Assembly (NCBI GenBank): GCA_964548535.1 | Contig: CAZJRQ010000049.1 | Coordinates: 1-13,141 of the forward strand | From: CAZJRQ01 sp964548535 | Lineage (GTDB): Bacteria > Bacillota > Clostridia > Oscillospirales > Ruminococcaceae | Direction: 5' to 3' | DNA: 13,141 bases | Shown: positions 1-7,409 of the stretch, one piece after another | How positions within the stretch are numbered: the stretch's first letter is position 1 | Layout: each line of letters opens with the position of its first letter | The notes under the pieces: model-generated | What the model saw: the letters and a program-made list of their open reading frames with translations, nothing else | What the model was told of the DNA's origin: nothing | Databases searched by the model: none | Made by a program: the position numbers and the translations under genes

Positions 1-53
1 CCTGTGACCCTCTGCTTGTAAGGCAGATGCTCTCCCAGCTGAGCTATGCTCCC
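1..53 (-). tRNA. tRNA-Val (anticodon TAC), 3' part outside window
   Basis: Read on the minus strand, the sequence begins GGGAGCATAGCTCAGCTGGG, which is a tRNA acceptor 5' strand followed by a standard D-arm. An anticodon stem CTGCC/GGCAG-type pairing follows, enclosing the loop CTTACAA, so the anticodon is TAC (valine). The variable loop and the start of the T-arm are visible. About 20 bases at the 3' end (rest of the T-arm and the acceptor 3' strand) lie beyond the left edge. It has its own strong promoter just upstream (87-115), so it is probably the first gene of its transcript; more tRNAs may follow outside the window. Confidence 0.93.
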
Positions 54-86
54 ACGTTTGTGTCACCTCTTCAAGCGACGATATTT

Positions 87-115
87 ATTATACACTATTC
101 TTTGCAATTTGTCAA
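87..115 (-). promoter_or_regulatory. Consensus sigma-A promoter of tRNA-Val
   Basis: On the minus strand there is TTGACA (110-115), a 17-base spacer and TATAAT (87-92). Both hexamers match the housekeeping consensus exactly at optimal spacing. The predicted start near position 80 gives a leader of about 27 bases before the mature tRNA 5' end at 53. A perfect promoter is typical of stable-RNA genes. Confidence 0.9.
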
Positions 116-264
116 CCCTTTTTCACAAACTTTTTTTGATTTTTATAAAATAATTATTTATTTGAAATTATAGCCATTTATATTATGCTATTTCACTTAT
201 TTTTATACATGTATACAAACTTATGTTAAAAAATGACAATCCACTAGGTAATTGAATTTTTTTA
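116..264. other. AT-rich intergenic spacer, no gene seen
   Basis: This stretch lies between the divergent tRNA-Val and glycosyltransferase promoters; the whole gene-free gap runs from 54 to 365. It is very AT-rich with long T and A runs. I see no ORF with a ribosome binding site and no RNA gene. The only ordered element is a perfect 12-base palindrome, TATACATGTATA, at 204-215, which could be a regulator site or chance in AT-rich DNA. Confidence 0.6.
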
Positions 265-273
265 TGATATAAT
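265..273 (+). promoter_or_regulatory. Probable extended -10 promoter of glycosyltransferase gene
   Basis: TGATATAAT (265-273) is an extended -10 element: TG, one base, then a consensus TATAAT. No good -35 hexamer lies 16-18 bases upstream (TAGGTA at best), so recognition would rest on the extended -10. A start near 280 would leave a leader of about 85 bases ahead of the ATG at 366. I see no riboswitch-like fold in that leader. Confidence 0.5.
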
Positions 274-365
274 TTATGCATTGTGAGAGAGTGGTATGCT
301 GTAAATCCTCGTATTTAATATATAGATATAAAATATAAAGAACAAATAATAAGAAAGGTGACAAA

Positions 366-1880
366 ATGAAAACGACAACCAACAAAATATTACAGATGAT
401 TTTTTTAGTGCTATTTACTTACATATATATATATGTAATAGCTGACTATTTTAAACGAGGCGCAATAAACATTAACGCCCTATTATTTGGCGTGATTTTT
501 CTCTTAATTGCACTGGTTATTTTCAAATTAATAAAAAACGCTCAGAAAAAAATTAGCAATACTATGATTAATGCAATTTTTGTGATTTTCTGCATGATTT
601 CTCTAGGGATCCAAATATTTATAACAGTAAATTTAAATTACATACCTTTTAATGATTCCGCCTTTGTTGATATAGGAGCGAGGAATTTTGCGCAAAGCGG
701 TAATTTTTCAAATCTATATGACAATCTAGAAGATCACAATTACTACTTTTGTTCTTTTCCTAACAACTGGGGAATATTGATTTTTCTATCTTACATATAC
801 CGAATTATGTTTCTGCTTACTGGAACTATCCCAGTACATACTGCTACTATTATTAATATAATATGCTTACAAGGTTCAATTATTCTAATGTATTTTACTG
901 CAAAGCTAATTTTCAAGGACAAAGTTCGTCCTCTGTTCTGCGGTGCTATAGCTATGGTAATGCCTGTTTTTTACCTTTACACTCCTATTTTCTACACAGA
1001 TACCCTAAGTATGCCATTTATAATGGGTGCTGTTTATTTATTTATTCGTGCGACTAAATCCAAAAAAACCAGCCATGTTATAATTCAGACACTATGCTCT
1101 GCTCTTCTAGTTGCTATAGGGTACAGTATAAAGGGAAGTGCTATTGTTCTCCTTGTTGCGTTTATCATTTATTCATTTTTGCGTCTTGGTTTTAAAAGAG
1201 CAATCTGCATTTCATTCGCCTTTATCTCAATTTTTTCTGTCTGGACAACCTCATTCCACGAAATTGGAATTTCTCTAGGAATCTCAACTGAAGAAATCTT
1301 AGACCGGCGTCAGATACCGCCCGAACATTGGATTATGATGGCGCTTAAAGATAAAGGCGGTTTTAATCCAGAGGACCTTAATTGGACTAAGCAATTTGAG
1401 ACATACGACGAAAAAAAGCTAGCAAATAGACAAGAAATTAAACGAAGATTATCTGAATACGGTGCATCTGGACTTTATAAGCATCTGAACAAAAAGACAG
1501 TTTTCACATGGAATTCTGGTAAGTTCTACTCTAATAACCATTTGCGAAATTGTCCAAAAAGTTCCCTGCAGTATTTCTTAATGAAAGGCAAAAGCTTACG
1601 AATATATTCAGACGGTGTACATGTTGCAATGCTCACACTCATGATGTTATCTTTTATATATGGCGTATTACATCCAAGAATTAGACCAATTTCACTGATT
1701 AGATTATGTGTTTTTGGAATAGCACTTTTCCTAATGATATGGGAAACTCGCTCAAGATATCTCATAAATTTTCTACCTCTCATGATTATTCTTACTGCTG
1801 ACGGTATGAATTGTTTAGATGCGTTGACTTCAAAGGCATATAAACTGATATCCAACAAATCCAGTAAGGAAACAGCATAA
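366..1880 (+). CDS. GT-C (GT39/PMT-like) membrane glycosyltransferase
   Basis: A 504-residue polytopic membrane protein. About 13 hydrophobic segments are visible (roughly 8-26, 37-55, 69-90, 133-152, 157-180, 189-207, 214-228, 238-254, 257-275, 279-294, 419-434, 441-458, 463-478), with a long soluble loop near 295-415. The first extracytoplasmic loop holds NDSAF (96-100), where GT-C enzymes keep the catalytic aspartate; YTD follows at 210-212. The C-terminal ETRSRYLINFLPL (460-472) resembles the ExRxRY..PL signature of lipid-linked-sugar glycosyltransferases of the GT39 class. It would transfer a sugar from a polyprenyl-phosphate donor to a protein, glycan or lipid acceptor on the outer membrane face; the substrate cannot be told. 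The ATG follows AAGAAAGGTGACAAA. It stands alone, with no envelope genes beside it, and reads more AT-rich than neighbouring genes, which could suggest acquisition. Family call fairly sure; exact role unknown. Confidence 0.72.
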   Translation: MKTTTNKILQMIFLVLFTYIYIYVIADYFKRGAININALLFGVIFLLIALVIFKLIKNAQKKISNTMINAIFVIFCMISLGIQIFITVNLNYIPFNDSAFVDIGARNFAQSGNFSNLYDNLEDHNYYFCSFPNNWGILIFLSYIYRIMFLLTGTIPVHTATIINIICLQGSIILMYFTAKLIFKDKVRPLFCGAIAMVMPVFYLYTPIFYTDTLSMPFIMGAVYLFIRATKSKKTSHVIIQTLCSALLVAIGYSIKGSAIVLLVAFIIYSFLRLGFKRAICISFAFISIFSVWTTSFHEIGISLGISTEEILDRRQIPPEHWIMMALKDKGGFNPEDLNWTKQFETYDEKKLANRQEIKRRLSEYGASGLYKHLNKKTVFTWNSGKFYSNNHLRNCPKSSLQYFLMKGKSLRIYSDGVHVAMLTLMMLSFIYGVLHPRIRPISLIRLCVFGIALFLMIWETRSRYLINFLPLMIILTADGMNCLDALTSKAYKLISNKSSKETA

Positions 1881-1922
1881 AAATAGCCGATACGATTACA
1901 TTTTCGTATCGGCTATTTTTTA
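1881..1922. terminator. Bidirectional terminator between glycosyltransferase gene and hslO
   Basis: A perfect 15-bp stem (1881-1895 with 1904-1918) encloses an 8-base loop. It is followed by TTTATTTA in the plus direction, and in the minus direction by a T run formed by the A-rich base of the stem. It starts directly after the glycosyltransferase stop codon and ends 1 base before the hslO stop codon, so it can serve both convergent genes. Confidence 0.9.
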
Positions 1923-2786
1923 TTTAGTCAAGCAATCTATATCATGCTTTGAAAAATTATAAACTTTATCGCAAAAATGACATTTCACTTCAGTATTTTC
2001 ATCATTTGAAATTTCTGCAAGTGCATCAGTACCTAAAGATATCAATGCTCGCTCAACACGTTCTCTTGAACAATCGCAGACATAATCAACAGAAAAATCA
2101 TCAAGCACGTTAGGTTCAAGCCCTTCAAGTGCTTTCATAGCAATATCTTCAGGAGTTAGACCCTGCAACAGCATATCAGTAGCTGACTGCATAGTTTTTA
2201 TATTTTTCTCAATGATGTCAATTGCACTGTCAGGAGCAAATGGCAAAAGTTGAATCAAATATCCGCCAGCCTGAGCACAAGTTAAATCAGGATTAACCAA
2301 AACTCCCAAAGCACAAACACTAGGTACCTGCTCACTTATCGCAAGATACTGAGTGATATCCTCAGCAATCTCACCCGAAACAATCTCAATTTGCCCAGAG
2401 TAAGGCTCTTTCATTCCCAAATCCTTAATAACCGATAATGTGCCATTTGTTCCAACAGCTCCGCGAACGTCTAGTTTTCCAACACTATTCAACGGAATTT
2501 CAACTACCGAATTTTGCACATACGCCTTTACATTGCCAAAACTGTCTGAAACAGCAATCAGTGTACCAGCAGGGCCTCCGCCATTAATTCTAAGCGTAAT
2601 TGAATCACCTTTGTTTTTCAGACCAAATCCCATTAGTGACGCACCAAGCGCCAATCTACCTAACGCAGCAGTACACACCGCAGAAGTTTTGTGAATTTCT
2701 TCAATTCGCGCAACAATATCACGTCCATCAATAGCACTGCAAACAACCGAAGCATCCTTGCTAATAGTTCTAACTATTCTGCCCAT
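1920..2786 (-). CDS. hslO: Hsp33 redox-regulated chaperone
   Basis: Hsp33 is a cytoplasmic holdase switched on by oxidation: its C-terminal zinc-binding cysteines form disulfides and the protein unfolds into an active chaperone. Counting from the ATG at 2786 (288 residues), the redox switch CDC (Cys237, Cys239) is followed after 29 residues by CHFC (Cys269, Cys272), the expected CxC-X27-32-CxxC pattern. The N-terminal core contains the family-typical MGRIVRTISKDAS opening, GGGPAGTLIA and a GEIAEDITQYLAISEQ-type segment. An in-frame GTG at 2813 would add nine residues not typical of the family, so I prefer ATG 2786. Neither start has a clear ribosome binding site; the best one nearby (AGGTGG, 2845-2850) serves a small overlapping ORF. 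It lies 76 bases after a methyltransferase gene and is probably the last gene of that operon. Confidence 0.95.
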   Translation of the reverse strand: MGRIVRTISKDASVVCSAIDGRDIVARIEEIHKTSAVCTAALGRLALGASLMGFGLKNKGDSITLRINGGGPAGTLIAVSDSFGNVKAYVQNSVVEIPLNSVGKLDVRGAVGTNGTLSVIKDLGMKEPYSGQIEIVSGEIAEDITQYLAISEQVPSVCALGVLVNPDLTCAQAGGYLIQLLPFAPDSAIDIIEKNIKTMQSATDMLLQGLTPEDIAMKALEGLEPNVLDDFSVDYVCDCSRERVERALISLGTDALAEISNDENTEVKCHFCDKVYNFSKHDIDCLTK

Positions 2787-2835
2787 CTTTATACCCATGC
2801 CGCAAATTTTCACTTAAATACAATGAAATTAGCAT
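2770..2835 (-). CDS. Possible 21-codon leader ORF overlapping hslO start
   Basis: On the minus strand an ATG at 2835 sits 9 bases after AGGTGG (2845-2850), part of AGGAAAGGTGGGA. It opens a 21-codon frame, MLISLYLSENLRHGYKDGQN plus S, ending in TAG at 2770-2772. It is in a different frame from hslO and ends 17 bases inside it. This ribosome binding site is much better than anything ahead of the hslO ATG. It may be a leader peptide giving translational coupling, or the site may load ribosomes that shift to hslO. The peptide has no recognisable motif and coding is unproven. Confidence 0.3.
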   Translation of the reverse strand: MLISLYLSENLRHGYKDGQNS

Positions 2836-2862
2836 GGGCTCGTCCCACCTTTCCTATTACAA

Positions 2863-3609
2863 TTATATTTTCTTTAAAACATAAACTACCCGCTGTGTCT
2901 TATCGGACAGCGGATTATCAGTATAATCGTCGTATTCACCGAGCATCTCGAATGATGAATCTTCAAAGCATTTTACAATCTTCTCTCTAGAATAAGCTTT
3001 TTCAGAGAAATTTTCTTGATACCTAGTATAGCTGCCATTCTCATTTTTCTCGAAAAAGTCAAGAAAAATATCCACTGAATTATCATCAGCATGATACTCA
3101 TTCTGCCAACCACAAAAGAAATCATCAAAATCATATAAAAAAGCATTGTCCGCCAAAATTTCTCTATGCTTATAAATGGTATTAACATCAAAAATAAACA
3201 AACCACCTGCAGCTGTAAAACGCGACACACTCTCAAAGGTTTTCTTAATCGACTCAATACTGTCAAGATGATTTATACTATCGAGAACGCAAATCGCCAC
3301 GTCGACCGCACCATACAAGTTAAGTTTTGTCATATCCTGACATATGTACTGAATAGGCAATCCGCTGTCGAATTTTTTATCCATAGCAACGCCCAGCATA
3401 TCCTCAGAATTGTCGACACCAATGACATCATAACCCATGCCCGCCATTTTTTCAGAAACTGAGCCAGTACCGCAAGCCAAGTCAAGCAAGACTTCTCGAG
3501 TCCCACCAAAACGCTCGACATATCGGTCAACCGCCTGTGCAATCCTATCATACTCAACATTACCAGTAAGCCTATCATAAAACCAGGCAAAATTACCATA
3601 ACTGCTCAT
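2863..3609 (-). CDS. Class I SAM-dependent methyltransferase
   Basis: A 248-residue soluble protein with a Rossmann-type methyltransferase fold. Motif I is LLDLACGTGS (41-50), the SAM-binding glycine loop. GVDNS (64-68), with acidic Asp66 at the end of strand 2, would bind the ribose hydroxyls. CQDMTKL (90-96) is the adenine-contacting region, and AICVLDSINHL (105-115) is the motif IV region. The N-terminal FAWFYDRLTGNVEYDRIAQ resembles YqeM-like small-molecule methyltransferases, but the substrate cannot be read from sequence. Its ATG directly abuts the TAA of the upstream yerC-like gene (TAAATG), so translation is very likely coupled. It is the middle gene of a yerC-like > methyltransferase > hslO unit. 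Confidence 0.85.
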   Translation of the reverse strand: MSSYGNFAWFYDRLTGNVEYDRIAQAVDRYVERFGGTREVLLDLACGTGSVSEKMAGMGYDVIGVDNSEDMLGVAMDKKFDSGLPIQYICQDMTKLNLYGAVDVAICVLDSINHLDSIESIKKTFESVSRFTAAGGLFIFDVNTIYKHREILADNAFLYDFDDFFCGWQNEYHADDNSVDIFLDFFEKNENGSYTRYQENFSEKAYSREKIVKCFEDSSFEMLGEYDDYTDNPLSDKTQRVVYVLKKI

Positions 3610-3918
3610 TTACTCAGCGTCCTTATCTTTTCCCTTAAGTCTTTCAAAAACAACGCTGTATCCGCCGCTGCCATCGTACGCAATTGAGCGATTCACTCGG
3701 CTGATTGTAGCTGTCGACGCACCAGTTTCTGCTACAATATCACTATAAACATGATTTTCTGTCAAACGCTTTGCTACTTGAAACCTCTGTGATAACGCTT
3801 TTAATTCAGGTACAGTACACAAATCCTTGAAAAACAATCTGCACTCATCGATAGTTTCAAGACATAGAACTGCCTCAAAAAGATCCTCAAGATTTTTTAT
3901 CTCTAATTTTTCTTTCAT
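3610..3918 (-). CDS. YerC/YecD family TrpR-like DNA-binding protein
   Basis: A 102-residue protein related to the TrpR fold, the YerC/YecD family of Firmicutes. It is all-helical, with VPELKALSQRFQVAKRLTENHVYSDI-like text leading into a helix-turn-helix, VAETGASTATISRVNRSIAY, the family signature where TGAS-TATISRVNR is the recognition segment. Small effector and target genes are not known from the sequence. I chose the ATG at 3918 because AAGGAG lies 9 bases upstream; a longer reading from the GTG at 3936 would place that ribosome binding site inside the coding region. It heads the operon and may autoregulate. Its stop directly abuts the methyltransferase start. Confidence 0.88.
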   Translation of the reverse strand: MKEKLEIKNLEDLFEAVLCLETIDECRLFFKDLCTVPELKALSQRFQVAKRLTENHVYSDIVAETGASTATISRVNRSIAYDGSGGYSVVFERLKGKDKDAE

Positions 3919-3970
3919 AATAAAAAACTCCTTCACTTATCATGGTGTAAAGTGCTAAACTACTAATTGT

Positions 3971-3999
3971 ATTTTATCACATTACAACATAAAAGTAAA
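3971..3999 (-). promoter_or_regulatory. Probable sigma-A promoter of yerC-methyltransferase-hslO operon
   Basis: On the minus strand: TTTACT (3994-3999), a 17-base spacer ending in TGA, then TAAAAT (3971-3976), so an extended -10 as well. The predicted start near 3964 gives a leader of about 46 bases to the ATG at 3918. I see no U-tailed hairpin after ysxC, so read-through from lon-ysxC could also feed this operon. Confidence 0.6.
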
Positions 4000-4022
4000 G
4001 GGGTTTTAATATTTTTATCTAA

Positions 4023-4808
4023 TTATTTTCTTCCTCTAGGTGTAAGGAAGCCGGTAAAGCCGTTATCTGAATCATTCTGTGTGATTTCACGCTCGGCCAC
4101 ATCAAAATCGTCGGCAATTTCATCATAATCACTATATTCATCTGATTCATCAAAATCATCATAATAATCCGCATCAGAATCCAACTCTGCATCATCAGAA
4201 AGTTCGTCATCTTCTTCAATTTCAAGCTGAGAAATTTCTTCAATTATTTCACGAAGCTCTTCTATGCCCTCACCAGTCTGAGTAGAAAATTGAATTGCAG
4301 TAATATCTTCAAAATACGGAATTTCCTGTGCAAAAGCCTCCATTCTAGCTTTTCTAGCCATAGGCTTTAATTTATCAGCTTTTGTGAACACAATTACAAA
4401 CGGCATTTCATTTTCAATCAAGAAATCAATCATCTGCAAATCGTCCTTAGTAGGCGGATGACGCATATCTATCAGCTGAAAAACAAGCTCTAAATGTCTA
4501 TCTGGATTGGACAAATATCCACCGATTAAATTGCTCCAAGCGCTTTTTAGGCTTTTCGCCTGCTTAGCGTATCCATATCCCGGCAAGTCTACAATATAGA
4601 TATTTTCCAATGTAAAGAAATTTATCGTAACGGTTTTACCTGGGACAGAACTAACACGCGCAAGACTCTTACGATTTAAAATCTTATTTATCAAAGAAGA
4701 TTTACCCACATTTGAACGTCCCGAAAAAGCAATTTCAACCCTATCAGATTCAGGCATTTGCGAAAGACTGCCAAACGATGTATAAAACTCTGCATTATTA
4801 AAATTCAT
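4023..4808 (-). CDS. ysxC: Ribosome biogenesis GTPase YsxC/YihA with acidic C-terminal tail
   Basis: An essential-type GTPase that acts in late assembly of the 50S ribosomal subunit. G-motifs in order: G1 GRSNVGKS (30-37), the GKTVTINFF switch I region with G2 threonine (about 57-65), G3 DLPG (74-77) in VDLPGYGYAKQ, G4 TKAD (142-145), and G5-like FSTQTG (174-179). The core ends near residue 197, which matches the usual family length of about 195. After it comes an extra tail of some 64 residues: 198-240 has about 24 Asp/Glu in 43 positions with several Tyr, then a short end finishing TPRGRK. The ATG follows lon by 7 bases, and its ribosome binding site TAGGTGAT overlaps the lon stop codon, so the two are co-translated. 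Function sure; role of the tail unknown. Confidence 0.95.
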   Translation of the reverse strand: MNFNNAEFYTSFGSLSQMPESDRVEIAFSGRSNVGKSSLINKILNRKSLARVSSVPGKTVTINFFTLENIYIVDLPGYGYAKQAKSLKSAWSNLIGGYLSNPDRHLELVFQLIDMRHPPTKDDLQMIDFLIENEMPFVIVFTKADKLKPMARKARMEAFAQEIPYFEDITAIQFSTQTGEGIEELREIIEEISQLEIEEDDELSDDAELDSDADYYDDFDESDEYSDYDEIADDFDVAEREITQNDSDNGFTGFLTPRGRK

Positions 4809-4815
4809 AAATCAC

Positions 4816-7251
4816 CTACACAGTCGCCTTTTTTGCATTTCTCAAAGGCTTTTTAACAATTTCATAAGGAATATCTTCCGTACCATTTGGTTTAACAAGT
4901 GCAACATCCAGCACATCCTGAATTTTTTCTGCAAAAACAAAGTCTAGACAAAGCCTTACAGTTTCGTCAATCTCATCAATATCACCCATATTCTGCTTAG
5001 GCACAATAACAGTTTTCATTCCAGCCTTGTATGCAGCCATAGTTTTTTCACGCAGTCCGCCAATTGGCAAAACATTACCGCGAAGTGTTATTTCACCAGT
5101 CATTGCAACGTCAGAACGAACAGGTATTCCGCTCAAAGCAGACACCAAAGCTGTAGTCATTGTAACACCCGCCGAAGGTCCGTCCTTTGGTACTGCACCC
5201 TCTGGCGCATGGATATGCAAATCTTTTTTCTCATAAAAATCAGGCGCAATATTATATTTATCAGCAATATTTCTGCAAAGACTCACTGAAATTTTAGCTG
5301 ATTCCTTCATAACATCGCCAAGTGAACCTGTAAGTTCAATCTTTCCTTTACCATCAAGAACCAACACCTCAAGTGGCATAATAACTCCGCCAACAGCAGT
5401 CCAAGCAAGCCCATTTACACAGCCAACTTGATTTTCCTTAGAAAAATCTTCTGGCAAATATTTTCTATGTCCAAGATATTTTTCAAGATTATTAGCCTTA
5501 AATGCAACCTTTGCAGCCTCACCTTCAACAATTTCCTTAGCAGCTTTTCTGCACAGCGAACCAATTGAACGTTCAAGCTTACGAACTCCAGCCTCACGAG
5601 TATAATCATCAATCAACGAATAAATCGCATCATTAGCCACTCTCATCTGTGATGCCTTAAGTCCATTTTTAGCAAGCTGTTTTGGAACAAGGTGCTTTTT
5701 AGCGATATTAAATTTCTCTTCACGAGTATAGCTTGAAAGCTCAATAACTTCCATTCTATCAAGAAGCGGTGGCTGAATTGTATCAAGTGTATTGGCAGTT
5801 GTGATAAACAAAACATCGCTCAAATCAAAAGGCAGCTCAATATAGTGGTCGCGGAAAGTCATATTCTGCTCTGAATCCAAAACCTCAAGCATTGCAGATG
5901 ACGGATCTCCTCTAAAATCATTGCTCATTTTGTCAATTTCATCAAGCAAAACAACAGGATTTCTAGTTCCAGCCTGTTTTATCGCATTAATAATTCTGCC
6001 TGGCATAGCACCTACGTAAGTTTTTCTGTGACCTCTAATGTCACTTTCGTCCCTGACTCCGCCAAGAGAAACTCGCACATAGCTACGATTTAACGCTCTA
6101 GCAATAGACTTACCAATTGAAGTTTTACCAACTCCAGGAGGTCCGACAAGACAAATAATCTGTCCCTTAATATCTGGTGAAAGCTCACGTACAGCTAGAT
6201 TTTCAAGTATACGTTCCTTAACATTTTTCATACCGTAATGGTCTTTATCAAGTACCTGCTCAGCCTTTTTAATATTAGTTTGATCCTTAGAATAAACATT
6301 CCAAGGCAGTGCAAGACATGTATCAAGATATCCGCGAATTACAACTGCCTCCTGAGATGACATTGACATTCTCGACAGACGCTTAACTTCCGCAATCAGT
6401 TTTTCCTCAACCTCATCGCCAGCATCAATCTTATGTATTTTTGCAAGATAACTTTGAATTTCGTCCACGTCATTTTCGCCGTCGCCAAATCCATTATCAC
6501 CAAGCTCACTTTGCAAAATCTTAATCTGCTCACGAATATAAAACTCTCTCTGGCTCTGCTCAATTGATGCAGTAACCTGCTCGTGAATTTGCGATTCAAG
6601 AGTTAGAATTTCAATTTCTCTAGACAAAACTGTCAGCAAAAACGCAATTTTTTCACCAACTGTAGATATTTCTAACAATGTTTGCTTGTCAGAAAACGGC
6701 AATAAAATATTGAAAACAATTGCCTCATAAAGCTCCACTGCATCATTTGAGCCCATTACCTGAGTATAAAGCTCCTGCGGCATTCTTGGAAGAACATTAG
6801 CATAATTGGCAAACATCTCTTTCAATTCACGAAACATTGCAGTTAATTCATTTTTGTCCAAACGCTCTCTCGAATAGTTCGGAACAGACTTAACCTCCGC
6901 TTCAAAACTCGCATCATTATCATATAAATTTACCAGCTTTGCCTTAGAAATGCCCTCAACTAGACATCTATATATACCGTTAGGTGTTTTCACAATCTGT
7001 TTAACTTTAGCAACTGTACCAACTTTAAACACATCCGTTTTTTCTGGTCGCTCAACATTTACATCTTTCTGTGCAACAAGAAAAACATATCCATCACCCT
7101 GCAAGGCAGATTTCATAGTCTTAATTGATCCCGACCTACCAACATCAAAATGCATAATCATATTAGGAAAAACGACTAAATCTCTAGTAGGTACACATGG
7201 ATATATTTTATTTTTTGTATCTTTTATATTTATATTTGTATTCTCTTTCAT
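4816..7251 (-). CDS. lon: Lon ATP-dependent serine protease
   Basis: LonA-type cytoplasmic AAA+ protease that degrades damaged and regulatory proteins. Numbered from the ATG at 7251 (811 residues, normal family length): an N-terminal substrate-recognition domain starting IYPCVPTRDLVVFPNMI (about 16-32), a central coiled helical region (about 225-330), the AAA+ module with Walker A GPPGVGKT (370-377) and Walker B LLDEID (435-440), and the protease domain with catalytic Ser693 in PKDGPSAGVTM and Lys736 in IGGLREKTMAAYKAG. All key residues are present. The chosen ATG has AAGGAG 7 bases upstream; an in-frame reading from 7302 would add 17 residues containing the ribosome binding site. It is first in an operon with ysxC, an order also known from Bacillus. 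No CtsR or HrcA/CIRCE operator is visible. Confidence 0.97.
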   Translation of the reverse strand: MKENTNINIKDTKNKIYPCVPTRDLVVFPNMIMHFDVGRSGSIKTMKSALQGDGYVFLVAQKDVNVERPEKTDVFKVGTVAKVKQIVKTPNGIYRCLVEGISKAKLVNLYDNDASFEAEVKSVPNYSRERLDKNELTAMFRELKEMFANYANVLPRMPQELYTQVMGSNDAVELYEAIVFNILLPFSDKQTLLEISTVGEKIAFLLTVLSREIEILTLESQIHEQVTASIEQSQREFYIREQIKILQSELGDNGFGDGENDVDEIQSYLAKIHKIDAGDEVEEKLIAEVKRLSRMSMSSQEAVVIRGYLDTCLALPWNVYSKDQTNIKKAEQVLDKDHYGMKNVKERILENLAVRELSPDIKGQIICLVGPPGVGKTSIGKSIARALNRSYVRVSLGGVRDESDIRGHRKTYVGAMPGRIINAIKQAGTRNPVVLLDEIDKMSNDFRGDPSSAMLEVLDSEQNMTFRDHYIELPFDLSDVLFITTANTLDTIQPPLLDRMEVIELSSYTREEKFNIAKKHLVPKQLAKNGLKASQMRVANDAIYSLIDDYTREAGVRKLERSIGSLCRKAAKEIVEGEAAKVAFKANNLEKYLGHRKYLPEDFSKENQVGCVNGLAWTAVGGVIMPLEVLVLDGKGKIELTGSLGDVMKESAKISVSLCRNIADKYNIAPDFYEKKDLHIHAPEGAVPKDGPSAGVTMTTALVSALSGIPVRSDVAMTGEITLRGNVLPIGGLREKTMAAYKAGMKTVIVPKQNMGDIDEIDETVRLCLDFVFAEKIQDVLDVALVKPNGTEDIPYEIVKKPLRNAKKATV

Positions 7252-7290
7252 GCAAGCTCCTTCTATATATTTAACTTGTTTATTAATATA

Positions 7291-7319
7291 ATAATACCAC
7301 ATTACACAGCTTTTTGCAA
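7291..7319 (-). promoter_or_regulatory. Sigma-A promoter of lon-ysxC
   Basis: On the minus strand: TTGCAA (7314-7319), a 17-base spacer, then TATTAT (7291-7296). The predicted start near 7284 gives a leader of about 33 bases before the lon ATG at 7251. It lies between the rpsR terminator and lon, showing that lon-ysxC is a separate transcription unit. Confidence 0.75.
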
Positions 7320-7360
7320 CCCCTATTTCATACTATTTTACTGTAATTAATTCTGCAAAA

Positions 7361-7397
7361 AATTGCAAAAAAAGAGATACTATTAAAGTATCTCTTT
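7361..7397 (-). terminator. Terminator of rpsF-ssb-rpsR operon
   Basis: On the minus strand a perfect 11-bp stem (AAAGAGATACT at 7397-7387 as read on the complement, paired with 7381-7371) has a 5-base loop and is followed by a run of seven T, counting the stem end. It lies 12 bases after the rpsR stop. A classic intrinsic terminator. Confidence 0.9.
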
Positions 7398-7409
7398 GAT
7401 ATACATTTA

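Noticed and set aside
1..365. tRNA-Val as an integration site for a mobile element
   Set aside because: Elements usually insert at the tRNA 3' end, which lies outside the window; the glycosyltransferase gene is on the 5' side, and no integrase or direct repeat of the tRNA end is present.
863..1057. Open frame inside the glycosyltransferase gene, plus strand, other frame
   Set aside because: No ribosome binding site and Cys/Tyr-rich random composition; it is a shadow of the glycosyltransferase gene.
1526..1858. 110-codon open frame on the minus strand opposite the glycosyltransferase gene
   Set aside because: It lies fully opposite a well-supported membrane protein gene, has no ribosome binding site, and stands upstream of a terminator with no promoter seen.
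2440..2990. Open frames on the plus strand opposite hslO and the methyltransferase gene
   Set aside because: Complementary-strand shadows of two certain genes, with no ribosome binding sites or recognisable protein features.
3919..3936. GTG start for the yerC-like gene giving 108 residues
   Set aside because: The extra codons contain the AAGGAG ribosome binding site that fits the ATG at 3918, so the shorter protein is preferred.
3999..4012. AAAACCCCTTTT-like dyad after ysxC as a terminator
   Set aside because: The stem would be only 4 A:T pairs around a 4-base loop, too weak to act as an intrinsic terminator.
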